A stretch of 64,000 bases of DNA from Burkholderiaceae bacterium (GCA_024235895.1 JACKLM010000003.1:124001-188000), one strand, 5' to 3'. Shown: positions 50,799 to 60,483, counted from the stretch's first letter. A program made the numbers and translations. Notes: generated by a model from the sequence alone, not told the origin.

Positions 50799-51274
50799 TG
50801 AAGGTCCTGAACCTGCGCTGCGCGAACGGCCATGGCTTCGAGGGATGGTTCGCGTCCGAGGACGACTTCCTCGACCAGAACGGCCGCGCGGCGGTCGAGT
50901 GCCCGCTGTGCGCCGACCGCGTCGTCACCCGCTTGCCGAGCGCGCCCAGGCTGAACCTGTCGGGCGCGCGCGCACCGCAGCCGGTGCCCTCGGCGTCGGG
51001 GCCGGCCCCGGCGGCCGCCCCGCCGGCGGCCCAGCCCCCGGTGGCGGCCGACCTGCAGGCGGCCTGGCTGGCGGCGGCGCGCCGTCTGGTCGAGACGACC
51101 GAGGACGTCGGCACGCGCTTCCCCGAGGAGGCGCGCCGCATCCATTACGGCGAGGCCGAGCCGCGCGGCATCCGCGGCCGTGCGACGCCCGAGGAGCGCG
51201 AGGCGCTGCGCGAGGAGGGCATCGCAGTCGTCGCGATGCCGCTGCCCGAGGGGCTCGAGGGGCCGCTGCAGTAG
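50798..51274 (+). CDS. DUF1178 family protein
   Basis: A 158-residue protein. MKVLNLRCANGHGFEGWFAS and ECPLCADRVVTRLPSAPRL look like a zinc-ribbon with Cys pairs. The middle is Pro/Ala rich, and the C-terminal helix (TPEEREALREEGIAVVAMPL) is conserved. Function unknown. It ends the nuo-nudix transcript; no terminator was seen after it. Confidence 0.85.
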   Translation: MKVLNLRCANGHGFEGWFASEDDFLDQNGRAAVECPLCADRVVTRLPSAPRLNLSGARAPQPVPSASGPAPAAAPPAAQPPVAADLQAAWLAAARRLVETTEDVGTRFPEEARRIHYGEAEPRGIRGRATPEEREALREEGIAVVAMPLPEGLEGPLQ

Positions 51275-51352
51275 CGGCCGGCCCCCGCGCCGCGCGTGAC
51301 GCACCGCGGCGATCCCGGCGGCACGCAACCGGCGCCGCACCGGCGCACGCGA

Positions 51353-52774
51353 TCAGCCGCCGGCCGGCGGCAGCACGCGATGCGGGTTCATGATCCCCAG
51401 CGGGTCCAGCGCCGCCTTGATGCGCTGCATCAGCGCCAGCGCCACCGGCGGCTTGCGCGCGGCCATCTCGTGCACCTTGAGCGCGCCGATGCCGTGCTCG
51501 GCGGAGAACGACCCCCCGTGCGCCAGCACCGCGTCGTACACGATGCGGTTGACCTCGGCCTCGCGCGCGGCGACGAAGTCCGCGCCCTCCTGCCCGGGTG
51601 GTGCCTGAAGGTTGAAGTGCAGGTTGCCGTCGCCGAGATGGCCGAAGACCACCAGCCGCGCACCCGGCAGCGCCTCGCGCAGCGCCGCTTCGGTGGCGGC
51701 GCAGAAGGCCGGAATGCGCGACACCGGCAGCGCGACATCGTGCTTGACGTTCAGCCCGTCGCGCGCCTGCGCCAGCGGGATGGACTCGCGCAGCTGCCAC
51801 ATGGCGTCGGCCTGCGCCAGACTGCCGGCCACCGCCGCATCGCCGATCGTGCCGGCCTCCAGCGCCTCGGCCAGCAGCGCCTCGAGCCGCTCGCGCGCCG
51901 TCGACTCGCCCTGCGCGTCGTCGAACTCCAGCAGGACGGCCCAGGGCGTCGGCGGCAGCGGCCGCGGCAGCTCGGGGAAGTGCGTCTCGACCAGCTCCAG
52001 CGCGTGGCGCGCCATCAGCTCGAAGCCGGTCAGGCCGCTGGCCAGCCGCGCGCGCGCCAGCCGCAGCAGTGCCAGCGCGGCGTCCAGGTCGGCGCAGGCG
52101 GCCAGCGCGGTCAGCGTGGCCGCCGGCCGCGGCACCAGCGCCAGCGTCGCGGCGGTGATCACCCCCAGCGTGCCCTCGCTGCCGACGAACAGGTCGCGCA
52201 GGTCGTAGCCGGTATTGTCCTTGCGCAGCCCCGACAGCCCGTCCCAGACCTCGCCCTGAGGCGTCACCACCTCCAGTCCCAGGCAGAGCTGGCGCGCGTT
52301 GCCGAAGCGCAGCACCTCGGTGCCTCCGGCATTCGTCGCCAGGTTGCCGCCGATCGTGCAACTGCCCTCGGCCGCCAAGCTCAGCGGCAGCCGCAGCCCC
52401 TGCGCGGTCGCCGCCTCCTGCAGCGTCTGCAGCACGCACCCGGCCTCGGCGGTCAGCGTCAGGTTGTCGACGTCGAGCGCGCGCACGCGGCTCATCCGCT
52501 GCAGACTCAGCAGCACCTGCGTCCCGCTGGCGTCGGGCACGCCGCCGCCGACCATCCCGGTATTGCCGCCCTGCGGCACGATGGCCACGCGATGCGTGGC
52601 GCAGGCGCGCACGACGGCCGCGACCTCGTCGGTCGTTCCCGGACGCACGACCGCCGCCGCCTTGCCGTGCCAGCGTCGGCGCCAGTCGACCTCCCATGCC
52701 GCGAGCTCGCCCCCGGTCAGGACATGGTCGGCGCCGACGGCGTCGCGCAGCCGCGCGAGCAGGGCCGGATCCAT
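51353..52774 (-). CDS. FAD-binding oxidase (GlcD / D-lactate dehydrogenase type)
   Basis: A 473-residue VAO-family flavoprotein. The PP-loop IVPQGGNTGMVGGGVPD, the FAD-contact block GSCTIGGNLATNAGGTEVLR, and VGSEGTLGVITAATLALVPR are clear. The C-terminal cap ends in HGGSFSAEHGIGALKV, which holds the catalytic-site His. It oxidises a 2-hydroxyacid such as D-lactate, glycolate or D-2-hydroxyglutarate. ATG 52774 is selected (MDPALLARLRDAVG). A 14-base gap separates it from the upstream DUF2069 gene. Confidence 0.88.
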   Translation of the reverse strand: MDPALLARLRDAVGADHVLTGGELAAWEVDWRRRWHGKAAAVVRPGTTDEVAAVVRACATHRVAIVPQGGNTGMVGGGVPDASGTQVLLSLQRMSRVRALDVDNLTLTAEAGCVLQTLQEAATAQGLRLPLSLAAEGSCTIGGNLATNAGGTEVLRFGNARQLCLGLEVVTPQGEVWDGLSGLRKDNTGYDLRDLFVGSEGTLGVITAATLALVPRPAATLTALAACADLDAALALLRLARARLASGLTGFELMARHALELVETHFPELPRPLPPTPWAVLLEFDDAQGESTARERLEALLAEALEAGTIGDAAVAGSLAQADAMWQLRESIPLAQARDGLNVKHDVALPVSRIPAFCAATEAALREALPGARLVVFGHLGDGNLHFNLQAPPGQEGADFVAAREAEVNRIVYDAVLAHGGSFSAEHGIGALKVHEMAARKPPVALALMQRIKAALDPLGIMNPHRVLPPAGG

Positions 52775-52788
52775 CGCACCCGGGCGGG

Positions 52789-53280
52789 TCAGGCCGGCGC
52801 CGCCGGCCGCGCCCCCTGGCGCAGCCGCCAGCGCACGTGCAGCGCGCACAGGGCGAACAGCAACAGGCTGAGGACGATCTCGGCCGCGGCGAGCGCGGCC
52901 GACACGCCGGTCTCGGTCGTCGCGCGCACCACGCCCTCGGTGAAGTAGAGCCACACCAGCAGGCTCAGCCAGCGGTAGGTGTACATGCGGTGCCGCCAGA
53001 CGCCGGCCAGCGCCGGCAGCAGCGGCAGCACCTTGATCGCCAGCGTCCCGCTGCCGGTCGGCGCGAGCCACAGCTCCCAGGCCAGCCCGAGCCCGATGAG
53101 CGCGGCCAGCGTCGCCAGCGCCAGTGCGCGCGTCGCGCGCGTGACGGCGTCGGCACGGCGCGGCGGCCCGCCCTCGGCCAGCGCGCCGTGGGTGCCTTGC
53201 GCGCCGTCCGCGCCGTCGGCAGCGCCGCGGGCTGCGGCGGGGGTCGTCGCGCGTGCGCCGGTGTCGAGGGCGGTGGGCAT
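52789..53280 (-). CDS. DUF2069 membrane protein
   Basis: Up to 163 residues with four membrane segments: ALALATLAALIGLGLAWELW, KVLPLLPALAGVWRH, RWLSLLVWLYFTEGVVRA and AAEIVLSLLLFALCALHVRW. The first 45 residues are Gly/Ala/Pro rich and unlike the family, so GTG 53145 (VTRATRALAL) may be the real start. Function unknown. Divergent from the YihY gene with only 18 bases between the annotated starts. Confidence 0.8.
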   Translation of the reverse strand: MPTALDTGARATTPAAARGAADGADGAQGTHGALAEGGPPRRADAVTRATRALALATLAALIGLGLAWELWLAPTGSGTLAIKVLPLLPALAGVWRHRMYTYRWLSLLVWLYFTEGVVRATTETGVSAALAAAEIVLSLLLFALCALHVRWRLRQGARPAAPA

Positions 53281-53301
53281 GCTGGCATCATAGCCAGCAT
53301 G
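53278..53301. repeat. Inverted repeat spanning two divergent start codons
   Basis: CATGCTGGC-ATCATA-GCCAGCATG: perfect 9-base arms, 6-base loop. It contains the ATG of each gene. There is no room for promoters, so at least one start is likely further inside. Confidence 0.6.
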
Positions 53302-54531
53302 GCTTCGCTGCGTGATCTGGCTGCCGGCTTGCCCGCGCGCGCCTCCGAGCTGCTCGACACGCTGCGCGACTGGCCGTGGACCGACACGTTGGCGACGCTG
53401 GCCCGGCGCTTCCGCGAGGACCGGCTGGGGCTGACCGCCGGCAGCCTGACCTTCACGACGCTGATCGCGCTGGTGCCGCTGTTCACGGTGACGCTGGCGA
53501 TCTTCTCCGCCTTCCCGCGCTTCGCCGCCTTCAAGGAGGCGCTGGAGGCCTACTTCCTGCAGGCGCTGGTGCCGGAGGCGATCGCGCGCCCGGTGCTGGG
53601 CGCGCTGGCCGACTTCGCCGACAAGGCGCGCGGCCTGGGCGGCGCGGGTGCGGTGGTGCTGGCTGCCAGCGCGCTGTCGACGATGCTGACGATAGACCGC
53701 TCGCTCAACGCGATCTGGCGCGTGCGCCGGCCGCGGCCGTTCGCGCAGCGCATCCTGGTGTACTGGGCCGCGCTGACGCTCGGGCCGCTGGTGATCGGTG
53801 TCGGGCTGTCGGCGAGCTCGTACGCGCTGGGGGCCACCGGCGGCGCCGCCGGTGGCCTGCCGGACTGGGTCGCGTCACTGGTCGCGGGGGCCGAGTTCGG
53901 CCTCATGGCACTCGGCGTCGCGGCGCTTTTCCACTACGTGCCGCACACCTGGGTGCGCTGGCGCCACGCGCTGGCCGGCGGCGTCTTCGTCGCCGCCGGC
54001 TTCGCGGCCGCCAAGGCGGCGCTCGCGTGGTACCTGGCCAAGGTGCCGACGCTGTCGGTGGTCTACGGCGCCTTCGCGACGCTGCCGATCCTGCTGCTGT
54101 GGATCTACCTCGGCTGGGTCATCGTGCTGCTGGGCGCGGTGATCGCGGCCTATGCGCCGAGCCTGCAGATGCGCGTCGCGCGCCGCCCGGCGACGCCGGG
54201 GCACCGCTTCGAGCTGGCGCTGGCGGTGCTGCGCGAGCTGGCCGCGGCGCGCTCGTCCGATCGGCGCGGGCTGTCGCTCGAACGGATCGCCGAGCTGCTG
54301 CGCGCCGACCCGCTGCAGCTCGAGCCCATCGTCGAGCGGCTGCTCGCGATCGACTGGGTCGCGCGGCTGGACGAGGACGGCGGTGCGCGGCTGGTGCTGC
54401 TCGTCGACCCCGCGGCCACGTCCGCCGCGCCGCTGGTCGACGTGCTGCTGCTGCCGCCGGGGCCGCTGACGGCGCCGTTTCGCGAGCGCGCCGGCGTCGA
54501 GGCGATGCGGCTGGCGGAGCTGCTCGGCTGA
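53299..54531 (+). CDS. YihY/BrkB family inner membrane protein
   Basis: A 410-residue protein with six membrane helices in the first 290 residues: GLTAGSLTFTTLIALVPLFT, AGAVVLAASALSTMLTIDRS, LPILLLWIYLGWVIVLLGAV. The C-terminal cytosolic part resembles a winged helix (LSLERIAELLRADPLQLEPI). Older names (RNase BN) are errors; function not known. ATG 53299 follows the palindrome. Confidence 0.88.
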   Translation: MASLRDLAAGLPARASELLDTLRDWPWTDTLATLARRFREDRLGLTAGSLTFTTLIALVPLFTVTLAIFSAFPRFAAFKEALEAYFLQALVPEAIARPVLGALADFADKARGLGGAGAVVLAASALSTMLTIDRSLNAIWRVRRPRPFAQRILVYWAALTLGPLVIGVGLSASSYALGATGGAAGGLPDWVASLVAGAEFGLMALGVAALFHYVPHTWVRWRHALAGGVFVAAGFAAAKAALAWYLAKVPTLSVVYGAFATLPILLLWIYLGWVIVLLGAVIAAYAPSLQMRVARRPATPGHRFELALAVLRELAAARSSDRRGLSLERIAELLRADPLQLEPIVERLLAIDWVARLDEDGGARLVLLVDPAATSAAPLVDVLLLPPGPLTAPFRERAGVEAMRLAELLG

Positions 54532-54561
54532 TCGGCTGATCGGCGCGGCCGGGCTGTGTCC

Positions 54562-55002
54562 TCAGCGCGCGCCGCCCTGGTCCAGCAGGTGCAGCATCGC
54601 CAACCGGTAGCCGTCCACCCCGAGACCGGCGATGACGCCGCGCGCGATCGGCGACAGGTAAGAGTGGTGACGAAACGGCTCGCGCGCGTGCACGTTGCTG
54701 ACGTGGACCTCGACGAAGGGGATCGCCACACCCGCCAGCGCATCGCGCAGCGCGACGCTGGTGTGCGTCAGGCCGCCCGGGTTGACGACGATCGCGTCCA
54801 CGGCCTCGTCGCGCGCGGCGTGGATGCGGTCGATCAATGCGCCTTCGTGGTTGCTCTGGAAGCAGGCGAGCAGGGCGCCGCGATCGGCGGCGATGCGCGT
54901 GCACATCGCCTCGACCTCGGCCAGCGTCGTCGCGCCGTAGGTCTGCGGCTCGCGCGTGCCGAGCAGGTTGAGGTTGGGGCCGTTGAGCAGCAGCAGCTTC
55001 AT
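54562..55002 (-). CDS. aroQ: 3-dehydroquinate dehydratase, type II
   Basis: A 146-residue dodecameric enzyme of the shikimate pathway. LLLNGPNLNLLGTREPQTYG carries the active-site Asn, Arg and Tyr; NHEGALIDRIH and VVNPGGLTHTSVALRDAL follow, and EVHVSNVHAREPFRHHSYL carries the catalytic His and loop. ATG 55002. It stands alone, convergent with the YihY gene. Confidence 0.96.
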   Translation of the reverse strand: MKLLLLNGPNLNLLGTREPQTYGATTLAEVEAMCTRIAADRGALLACFQSNHEGALIDRIHAARDEAVDAIVVNPGGLTHTSVALRDALAGVAIPFVEVHVSNVHAREPFRHHSYLSPIARGVIAGLGVDGYRLAMLHLLDQGGAR

Positions 55003-55096
55003 GCGCGATCCTTCGGCGGGTCGGCGGCGGGGCCAGGACAGGTGGAGGTCGCGCGCGGGCGGTACCGGCGCTGGCTCGGAGGCGGTACGCCGGTGT

Positions 55097-55918
55097 TCAC
55101 GCGGCCACCGTGGCGGCAGGCGCCAGCGCCTCGCGCAGCGCCGCCAGCACCGCGTCGGGTTGCTCGGCCATCAGGAAGTGGCCGCCGGGCACCATGCGAA
55201 CGCGCGCCTTCAGCACGCCGGCGACCTGGCGCGCATTGCGCGGCAGCGTCATCTGGTCGCGCTCGGCCAGCACCAGCGTCGCCGGGCAGGCGACGCCAGC
55301 GGCGGCGGCCAGCCCGCCGGCGTAGTCGTTGCAGGCGGCGAAGTCGTCGTGAAACAGCATCGGGTTGCCATGGTGCGCCAGCACTTGGCGCATCAGGCTG
55401 CGCGCCGAAGCGCGCAGCCACACGCCGGGGCCGGGGTACGAGGGCTTGGCGGCCAGGGTCGAGAACGAGTAGACGATCACGCGCTCGATCGCCGCCAGCG
55501 GGTCGTGCCGTGCCAGCTCCAGCAGCGCCGCCGGCACCGGCATCGGCACGCAGCTGCCGAGCATCGCCAGCTGCGTCGCGCGCTGCGGTGCGCGCGCGGC
55601 GGCCTCGAGCGCGACCAGCGAGCCCATGCTGTGGCCGACGAGCGCGGCGCGCTCGATGCCGGCGGCGTCCAGCAGCGCCAGCGTCCAGTCGGCCATCGCC
55701 TCGACCGACGCCAGCGCCGGGCCGGCGCTGCGCATGTGGCCGGGCAGGTCGGGCGCGAGCACCGCGTGGCCGTGGTGCGCGAACCAGCGCGCCAGCAGCG
55801 TCCACACCGAGTGGTCGTTGAGCGCGCCGTGCAGGAAGACGACGACCGGCAGCTCCGGGTCGAACGGCTTGCCGCCGGTGTAGGCGTAGACCTCGCGGCC
55901 GTCGACGACGAGCTTCAT
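55097..55918 (-). CDS. Alpha/beta hydrolase
   Basis: A 273-residue alpha/beta-hydrolase. Oxyanion region FLHGALNDHSVW, nucleophile elbow LVGHSMGSLVAL (Ser), Asp in LVLAERDQMT and His in VPGGHFLMAEQP form a full triad. The substrate is unknown; an esterase-like role is likely. Its ATG overlaps the metY stop (ATGA), so they are expressed together. Confidence 0.85.
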   Translation of the reverse strand: MKLVVDGREVYAYTGGKPFDPELPVVVFLHGALNDHSVWTLLARWFAHHGHAVLAPDLPGHMRSAGPALASVEAMADWTLALLDAAGIERAALVGHSMGSLVALEAAARAPQRATQLAMLGSCVPMPVPAALLELARHDPLAAIERVIVYSFSTLAAKPSYPGPGVWLRASARSLMRQVLAHHGNPMLFHDDFAACNDYAGGLAAAAGVACPATLVLAERDQMTLPRNARQVAGVLKARVRMVPGGHFLMAEQPDAVLAALREALAPAATVAA

Positions 55919-57261
55919 GCCACGCCCCCCGCCTTGGCCGCAGCCACCGCCTTGGAGGCGTCGGGGCCCGCCTTCTCGGCCACCTTCAGCGCCCGCTTCA
56001 GGTCCTCGATCAGGTCGTCGGGATCTTCCAGCCCGATCGACAGCCTGATGGTCCCCGGCCCGATCCCCGCCGCGCGCAGCGCAGCCTCGTCCATGCGGAA
56101 GTGCGTCGTGCTCGCCGGATGGATGACGAGCGATCGCGCGTCGCCGACGTTGGCCAGGTGCGAGAAGATCTGCAGCGCCTCGACGAAGGCGATTCCCTGC
56201 GCCCGCGACCCCTTCAAGTCGAAGCTGAAGACCGCGCCGCAGCCGCGCGGCAGCAGCCTCCTGGCCAGCGCGTGGCTCGGATGCCCCTCCAGCTCCGGGT
56301 AGCCGACCGCCGCGACCATCGGCTGCGCGGCGAGGAACTGCACCACCTTGCGCGTATTGTCGACATGGCGCGCCATGCGCAGCGGCAGCGTCTCCAGCCC
56401 CTGCAGCAGCAGCCACGCGGTGTGCGGGCTCATGCAGGCGCCGAAGTCGCGCAGCCCCTCGCGCCGCGCGCGCAGCAGGAACGCGCCGTCGGTGCTCTCC
56501 TCGGCGAAGACCATGCCGTGAAAGCCCGCGTAGGGCTGGTTGAGCTCCGGGAAGCGCGCCGCGCGGCTCCAGTCGAATCGCCCGCCGTCGAGCAGCACGC
56601 CGCCGACCACCGTACCGTGGCCGCACAGGAACTTGGTCGCCGAGTGGAAGACAAGGTCGGCGCCGAGCTCGACCGGCTTCATCAGCCACGGCGTCGTGAA
56701 GGTCGAGTCGACCAGCAGCGGCACGCCGGCCTCGTGCGCGATGGCCGCTACCGCCGGCACGTCGAGCACGTCCAGCCCCGGGTTGCCCAGCGTCTCTCCC
56801 AGCAGCAGCTTGGTATCGGGCCGGATCGCCGCGCGCCAGGCATCCAGGTCGCCCGGCGCGACGAAGCTCGTCTCGATGCCGAAGCGCGGCAGCGTGTAGT
56901 GCAGCAGGTTGTGCGACCCGCCGTACAGCGCGCTGGAGCTGACGATATGGCTGCCGGCGCCGGCCAGCGTCGCGATCGCCAGGTGCAGCGCCGCCTGCCC
57001 GCTGGCGGTCGCGATGCCGCCCACCGCGCCCTCCAATGCCGCCATGCGCTCCTCGAACACCGCATTCGTCGGGTTGCTGATGCGGCTGTAGACATGGCCC
57101 GAGCGCTCCAGGTTGAACAGGCTCGCGGCCTGCTCGCTGGACTCGAAGACGAAGCTCGTGCTCAGGTGGATCGGGACCGCGCGCGCCCCGGTGGCCGGGT
57201 CGGGCGCGGCGCCCGCGTGCAGCGCCAGGGTGTCGAAGCCGGGGTCGGCGGGGCCGGGCAT
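55915..57261 (-). CDS. metY: O-acetylhomoserine aminocarboxypropyltransferase
   Basis: A 448-residue Cys/Met-metabolism PLP enzyme. FDTLALHAGAAPDPATGARA and SRISNPTNAVFEERMAALEG are typical of MetY. The PLP lysine is in DLVFHSATKFLCGHGTVVGG. It makes homocysteine from O-acetylhomoserine and sulfide. The C-terminus has a Lys/Ala-rich tail (AVAAAKAGGVA). ATG 57261. O-succinylhomoserine sulfhydrylase (MetZ) is the alternative. Confidence 0.9.
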   Translation of the reverse strand: MPGPADPGFDTLALHAGAAPDPATGARAVPIHLSTSFVFESSEQAASLFNLERSGHVYSRISNPTNAVFEERMAALEGAVGGIATASGQAALHLAIATLAGAGSHIVSSSALYGGSHNLLHYTLPRFGIETSFVAPGDLDAWRAAIRPDTKLLLGETLGNPGLDVLDVPAVAAIAHEAGVPLLVDSTFTTPWLMKPVELGADLVFHSATKFLCGHGTVVGGVLLDGGRFDWSRAARFPELNQPYAGFHGMVFAEESTDGAFLLRARREGLRDFGACMSPHTAWLLLQGLETLPLRMARHVDNTRKVVQFLAAQPMVAAVGYPELEGHPSHALARRLLPRGCGAVFSFDLKGSRAQGIAFVEALQIFSHLANVGDARSLVIHPASTTHFRMDEAALRAAGIGPGTIRLSIGLEDPDDLIEDLKRALKVAEKAGPDASKAVAAAKAGGVA

Positions 57262-57373
57262 GGGGTCTCCGATAGGGTGGACGCGGGCGGATTGTGGGCT
57301 ATATTGATTGCGAAGCCGACCGCCCGCCGAACGGGCGCCCACCATCCACCAGCCCTCGATCCAGGAGGCCCCG

Positions 57374-57850
57374 ATGAAAGTCGCCGACATTCTCCGCGTC
57401 AAGGGCAACACCTTGTTCACCGTGCCGCCCGAGCAACCGCTGGCGCAGGCAGCCAGGACCATGGCCGAGGAGGACATCGGGTCGCTGGTCGTGATGGACC
57501 ACGGCGATCTGACCGGCATGCTGACCTTCCGCGAGGTCATCAAGGCGGTGGTGCGAAACGGCGGCAGCATCGGCGATGCGACCGTCAGATCGGTCATGGA
57601 CGACGCCCCGCTCACCTGCACCCCGGGCACCGACATGGACGAGGTGCGCCGCATGATGCTGTCGCGCCACGCGCGCTACATGCCGGTGCTGGACAAGAAG
57701 ACGCTGATGGGCGTGATCTCGTTCTACGACGTCGCCAAGGCGGTGGTCGAGGCGCAGGACTTCGAGAACCGCATGCTCAAGGCCTACATCCGCGACTGGC
57801 CGGTCGAGGCGCAGGAGGAGCCTGCCGGGCAGCCGCCGGCGGGCGGCTGA
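57374..57850 (+). CDS. CBS-domain-pair protein
   Basis: A 158-residue protein made of two CBS domains: MKVADILRVKGNTLFTVPPE to GMLTFREVIKAV, and SVMDDAPLTCTPGTDMDEVR to LMGVISFYDVAKAV. CBS pairs bind adenine nucleotides and sense energy state; no effector domain is attached. AGGAGG precedes ATG 57374, with a TATATT -10 about 70 bases upstream. Divergent from metY. Confidence 0.9.
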   Translation: MKVADILRVKGNTLFTVPPEQPLAQAARTMAEEDIGSLVVMDHGDLTGMLTFREVIKAVVRNGGSIGDATVRSVMDDAPLTCTPGTDMDEVRRMMLSRHARYMPVLDKKTLMGVISFYDVAKAVVEAQDFENRMLKAYIRDWPVEAQEEPAGQPPAGG

Positions 57851-57897
57851 GCCGCGACGATCGACGCCGCAGGCGGGCGGCGTCGCCAACCGGGCCT

Positions 57898-59250
57898 CTA
57901 CTTGCTGGACTGCTTGTAGAAATTCGACAGCGCGTCGAGCTGCTGCGTGACCAGGCTGCCCAGCCCCGAGAGCTGGCCGATCGTGTTGTCCAGCGCCGAG
58001 TACTGGCGAAGCAGCCGCTCGCGCACGCGCTCGACGCGGTCCTCCAGCCGCTCCTGGTCGCGCTCGTTGCGATCGATGCTGGCCTGCAGACCTTCACTGC
58101 GCAGCGTCAGCGCGCCCTCGCTGCCGAGCATGCCGTCAGCCAGCGCCTCGAAGCCTACCGCCAAGCCGTCGCCCTCGTGGCTGAGTGCCTTGCCGACCTC
58201 GGTCGGGTCCGCCAGCGCGGCATCCAGCTTGGCCTGGTCGAGCTGCAGCGAGCCGTCCTTCTGCAGCGAGATCCCCAGGTCCGACAGCCGGCCGAAGACC
58301 GCCGACGCCGGCGACGGCACCTGCACCAATGCGCGCAGCTTGCTGATCAGCCCGACCGCCGTGCGGTCGCCCTGCAGCGCGCCGGCCTGGCGGCTCGCCT
58401 CGTCGTAGGCCGTCTGCGCGGCGAGGAAGCGGTTGAGCTCGTTGTACGCGGTGATGAAGTCGCCGATATCCTTGCTCATCGCCGCCTTGTCCGCGGCGAT
58501 CGTGACCTGGACCGGTGCGGTCGTCAGCCGCGTCAGCGTCAGGCTGAGGCCGTCGATGACGTTGTCGAGGTGGTTCTGGGCCGAGCTAAGCGGCACGCCG
58601 TTGATCGTGAACTGGGCGTCGGCCGCGACACGGCGCTCGACCATGCCGCCGGGGTAGGCGAGCGAGGCCAGGCTGCCGGTGGCACCTGCGACCGACACCG
58701 TGAAGGCGTTCGCGGCGCCGGTCTCGGTGCCGGTGAGGATCAGCAAGGGTCCGCTCGCATCCTGGACGATCGACGCGCTGACGCCGGCGCCGGCGGCGTT
58801 GATCTTGTCGCGCACCGCCTGCAGGCTGGTCTCGCCGGCGGCGATCTCGATGTCGAAGGTCTCGCCGCCGCGGGTGATCGTCAGCGTCCCGGTGCCCAGG
58901 TCCGAGGGGTCGGCGAACACCGCCGACGACATCGACTGCGCACTGGCCAAGGCCTGCACCTCGACCTCGTAGGTCCCGGCGATCGCGCCGTCGCCAGCCA
59001 GGACCGCGACCGCGTCGTCGCTGCTGCTACCGGTGTTGCGCGTCCAGTTGGCGGGGTCGGCGAGCTTGGCCGCGATCGACTGCAGGTTGCCGAGGTAGCT
59101 CTGCATCAGGCCGTAAGACGACAGCTGGGTGTCCAGCCTGGTCTTGGCAGTTTCGAGCAGCGTGATCGGGCGCCGCTCCAGCGCGACGAGCTGGTCGACG
59201 ATGGCATTGACGTCCAGGCCGCTGCCGATGCCGGGGGAGGAAAGGGACAT
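57898..59250 (-). CDS. fliD: Flagellar filament capping protein FliD
   Basis: A 450-residue cap protein. The N-terminus LSSPGIGSGLDVNAIVDQLV and the adjoining LALERRPITLLETAK-type helix are conserved. The C-terminal coiled coil (NERDQERLEDRVERVRERLL, then LDALSNFYKQSSK) closes the fold. It sits on the filament tip and helps flagellin fold. Downstream of the two flagellin genes on the same strand. Confidence 0.95.
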   Translation of the reverse strand: MSLSSPGIGSGLDVNAIVDQLVALERRPITLLETAKTRLDTQLSSYGLMQSYLGNLQSIAAKLADPANWTRNTGSSSDDAVAVLAGDGAIAGTYEVEVQALASAQSMSSAVFADPSDLGTGTLTITRGGETFDIEIAAGETSLQAVRDKINAAGAGVSASIVQDASGPLLILTGTETGAANAFTVSVAGATGSLASLAYPGGMVERRVAADAQFTINGVPLSSAQNHLDNVIDGLSLTLTRLTTAPVQVTIAADKAAMSKDIGDFITAYNELNRFLAAQTAYDEASRQAGALQGDRTAVGLISKLRALVQVPSPASAVFGRLSDLGISLQKDGSLQLDQAKLDAALADPTEVGKALSHEGDGLAVGFEALADGMLGSEGALTLRSEGLQASIDRNERDQERLEDRVERVRERLLRQYSALDNTIGQLSGLGSLVTQQLDALSNFYKQSSK

Positions 59251-59404
59251 GGGGGCCTCCGGGCGTGGGGACTCGACCGTCTATTCGGCCGCTCGCGGGC
59301 GAACTTGAGGGTCGCAAAGCGGCGACAGCCCGGACGCCGACGATGAACGGTCGGCGACCGGGCGGTCAGAGAGAATGTCGGGGCGGGGATGCGCGGGATC
59401 GCGA

Positions 59405-60343
59405 TCAGCCCTTGAGCAGGTTGAGCACCTGCTGCGGCAGCTGGTTGGCCTGCGCGACCATCGCGGTGCCGGCCTGTTGCAGGATCTGGGCGCGCGACAG
59501 GTTGGCGGTCTCGGCGGCAAAGTCGGCGTCCATGATGCGTCCGCGGGCCGCGGCCTGGTTCTCCGACGCGGTCTGCAGGTTGGCGATCACGGCCTCGAAG
59601 CGGTTCTGTGCCGCACCGAAGGTGGCGCGCTGGTTGTTGACCGCCGTCAGGGCGAAGTCGATCACTTCCATTGCCTCGTCGATCTCGGCCCCTGGGTCTG
59701 CCGGGACCGCCGTCCAGCCGCCGATCGCGATGCCGGTTGCGCCGCTGGTCGCGGCCGCCGTGTACGAGGTGGCCAGCACGTCCTTGGCCGCCGTCCCGCT
59801 GGTCACCGTACTGCCCTCGGCCGCTGCTCCGGCGAGGTCGACCGAGGAGATGTCGATCCGGTCGGTGTCGGCCGCGTTGGCGCCGACCTGGAACGTGAGC
59901 GTGTCTTCGAAGGTCGCGTCGGCACCGTTGAACAGCGACCTGCCGTTGAACTTGGCCGACTGGATCGTGCGCTGGATCTCCGACTGAAGTTCCGCGAACT
60001 CCTTCTGGAGGTTGTCCCGGTCGCTCGAGCTGTTGGTCGCGTTGCGCGACTGCACCGCCAGCTCGCGCATGCGTTGCAGCATGTCGGCGACCTTGCCCAG
60101 CGAGCCCTCGGCCGTCTGCGCCAGCGAGATGCCGTCGTTCGCGTTGCGGATCGCGACGTTCATGCCACGGATCTGGCTGTTCATTCGCTCGGCGATCGCG
60201 AGTCCCGCCGCGTCGTCCTTGGCACTGTTGACGCGCAGCCCCGACGACAGCCGCTGCATGCTCGTGGCGAGCGAACCCTGCGACATGTTGAGGTTGCGCT
60301 GCGCGTTGAGCGAGATCGTGTTGGTGTTGATCGTCTGGGGCAT
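59405..60343 (-). CDS. fliC: Flagellin (copy 1, downstream)
   Basis: A 312-residue short flagellin. The D0/D1 N-terminus TINTNTISLNAQRNLNMSQG to SGLRVNSAKDDAAGLAIAER and C-terminus ANLSRAQILQQAGTAMVAQA are standard; the central variable part is small (about 120 residues). AAGGAG is 8 bases before ATG 60343. The paralogue begins 195 bases upstream, with a terminator between, so it may need its own promoter, which I did not find. Confidence 0.95.
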   Translation of the reverse strand: MPQTINTNTISLNAQRNLNMSQGSLATSMQRLSSGLRVNSAKDDAAGLAIAERMNSQIRGMNVAIRNANDGISLAQTAEGSLGKVADMLQRMRELAVQSRNATNSSSDRDNLQKEFAELQSEIQRTIQSAKFNGRSLFNGADATFEDTLTFQVGANAADTDRIDISSVDLAGAAAEGSTVTSGTAAKDVLATSYTAAATSGATGIAIGGWTAVPADPGAEIDEAMEVIDFALTAVNNQRATFGAAQNRFEAVIANLQTASENQAAARGRIMDADFAAETANLSRAQILQQAGTAMVAQANQLPQQVLNLLKG

Positions 60344-60483
60344 CGCGGCTCTCCTTCGAGCATCGGGCGGAACTCCGGCTCGAGCGCCGGCGCTGGCTAA
60401 CGGGTGAGCCGGATTCTCCGGGCGCCCGCGTGCCCCCTATGCCCGAAGTAGGCGGCCAATGGACTGCCAGTTCGGCCTCGGCC

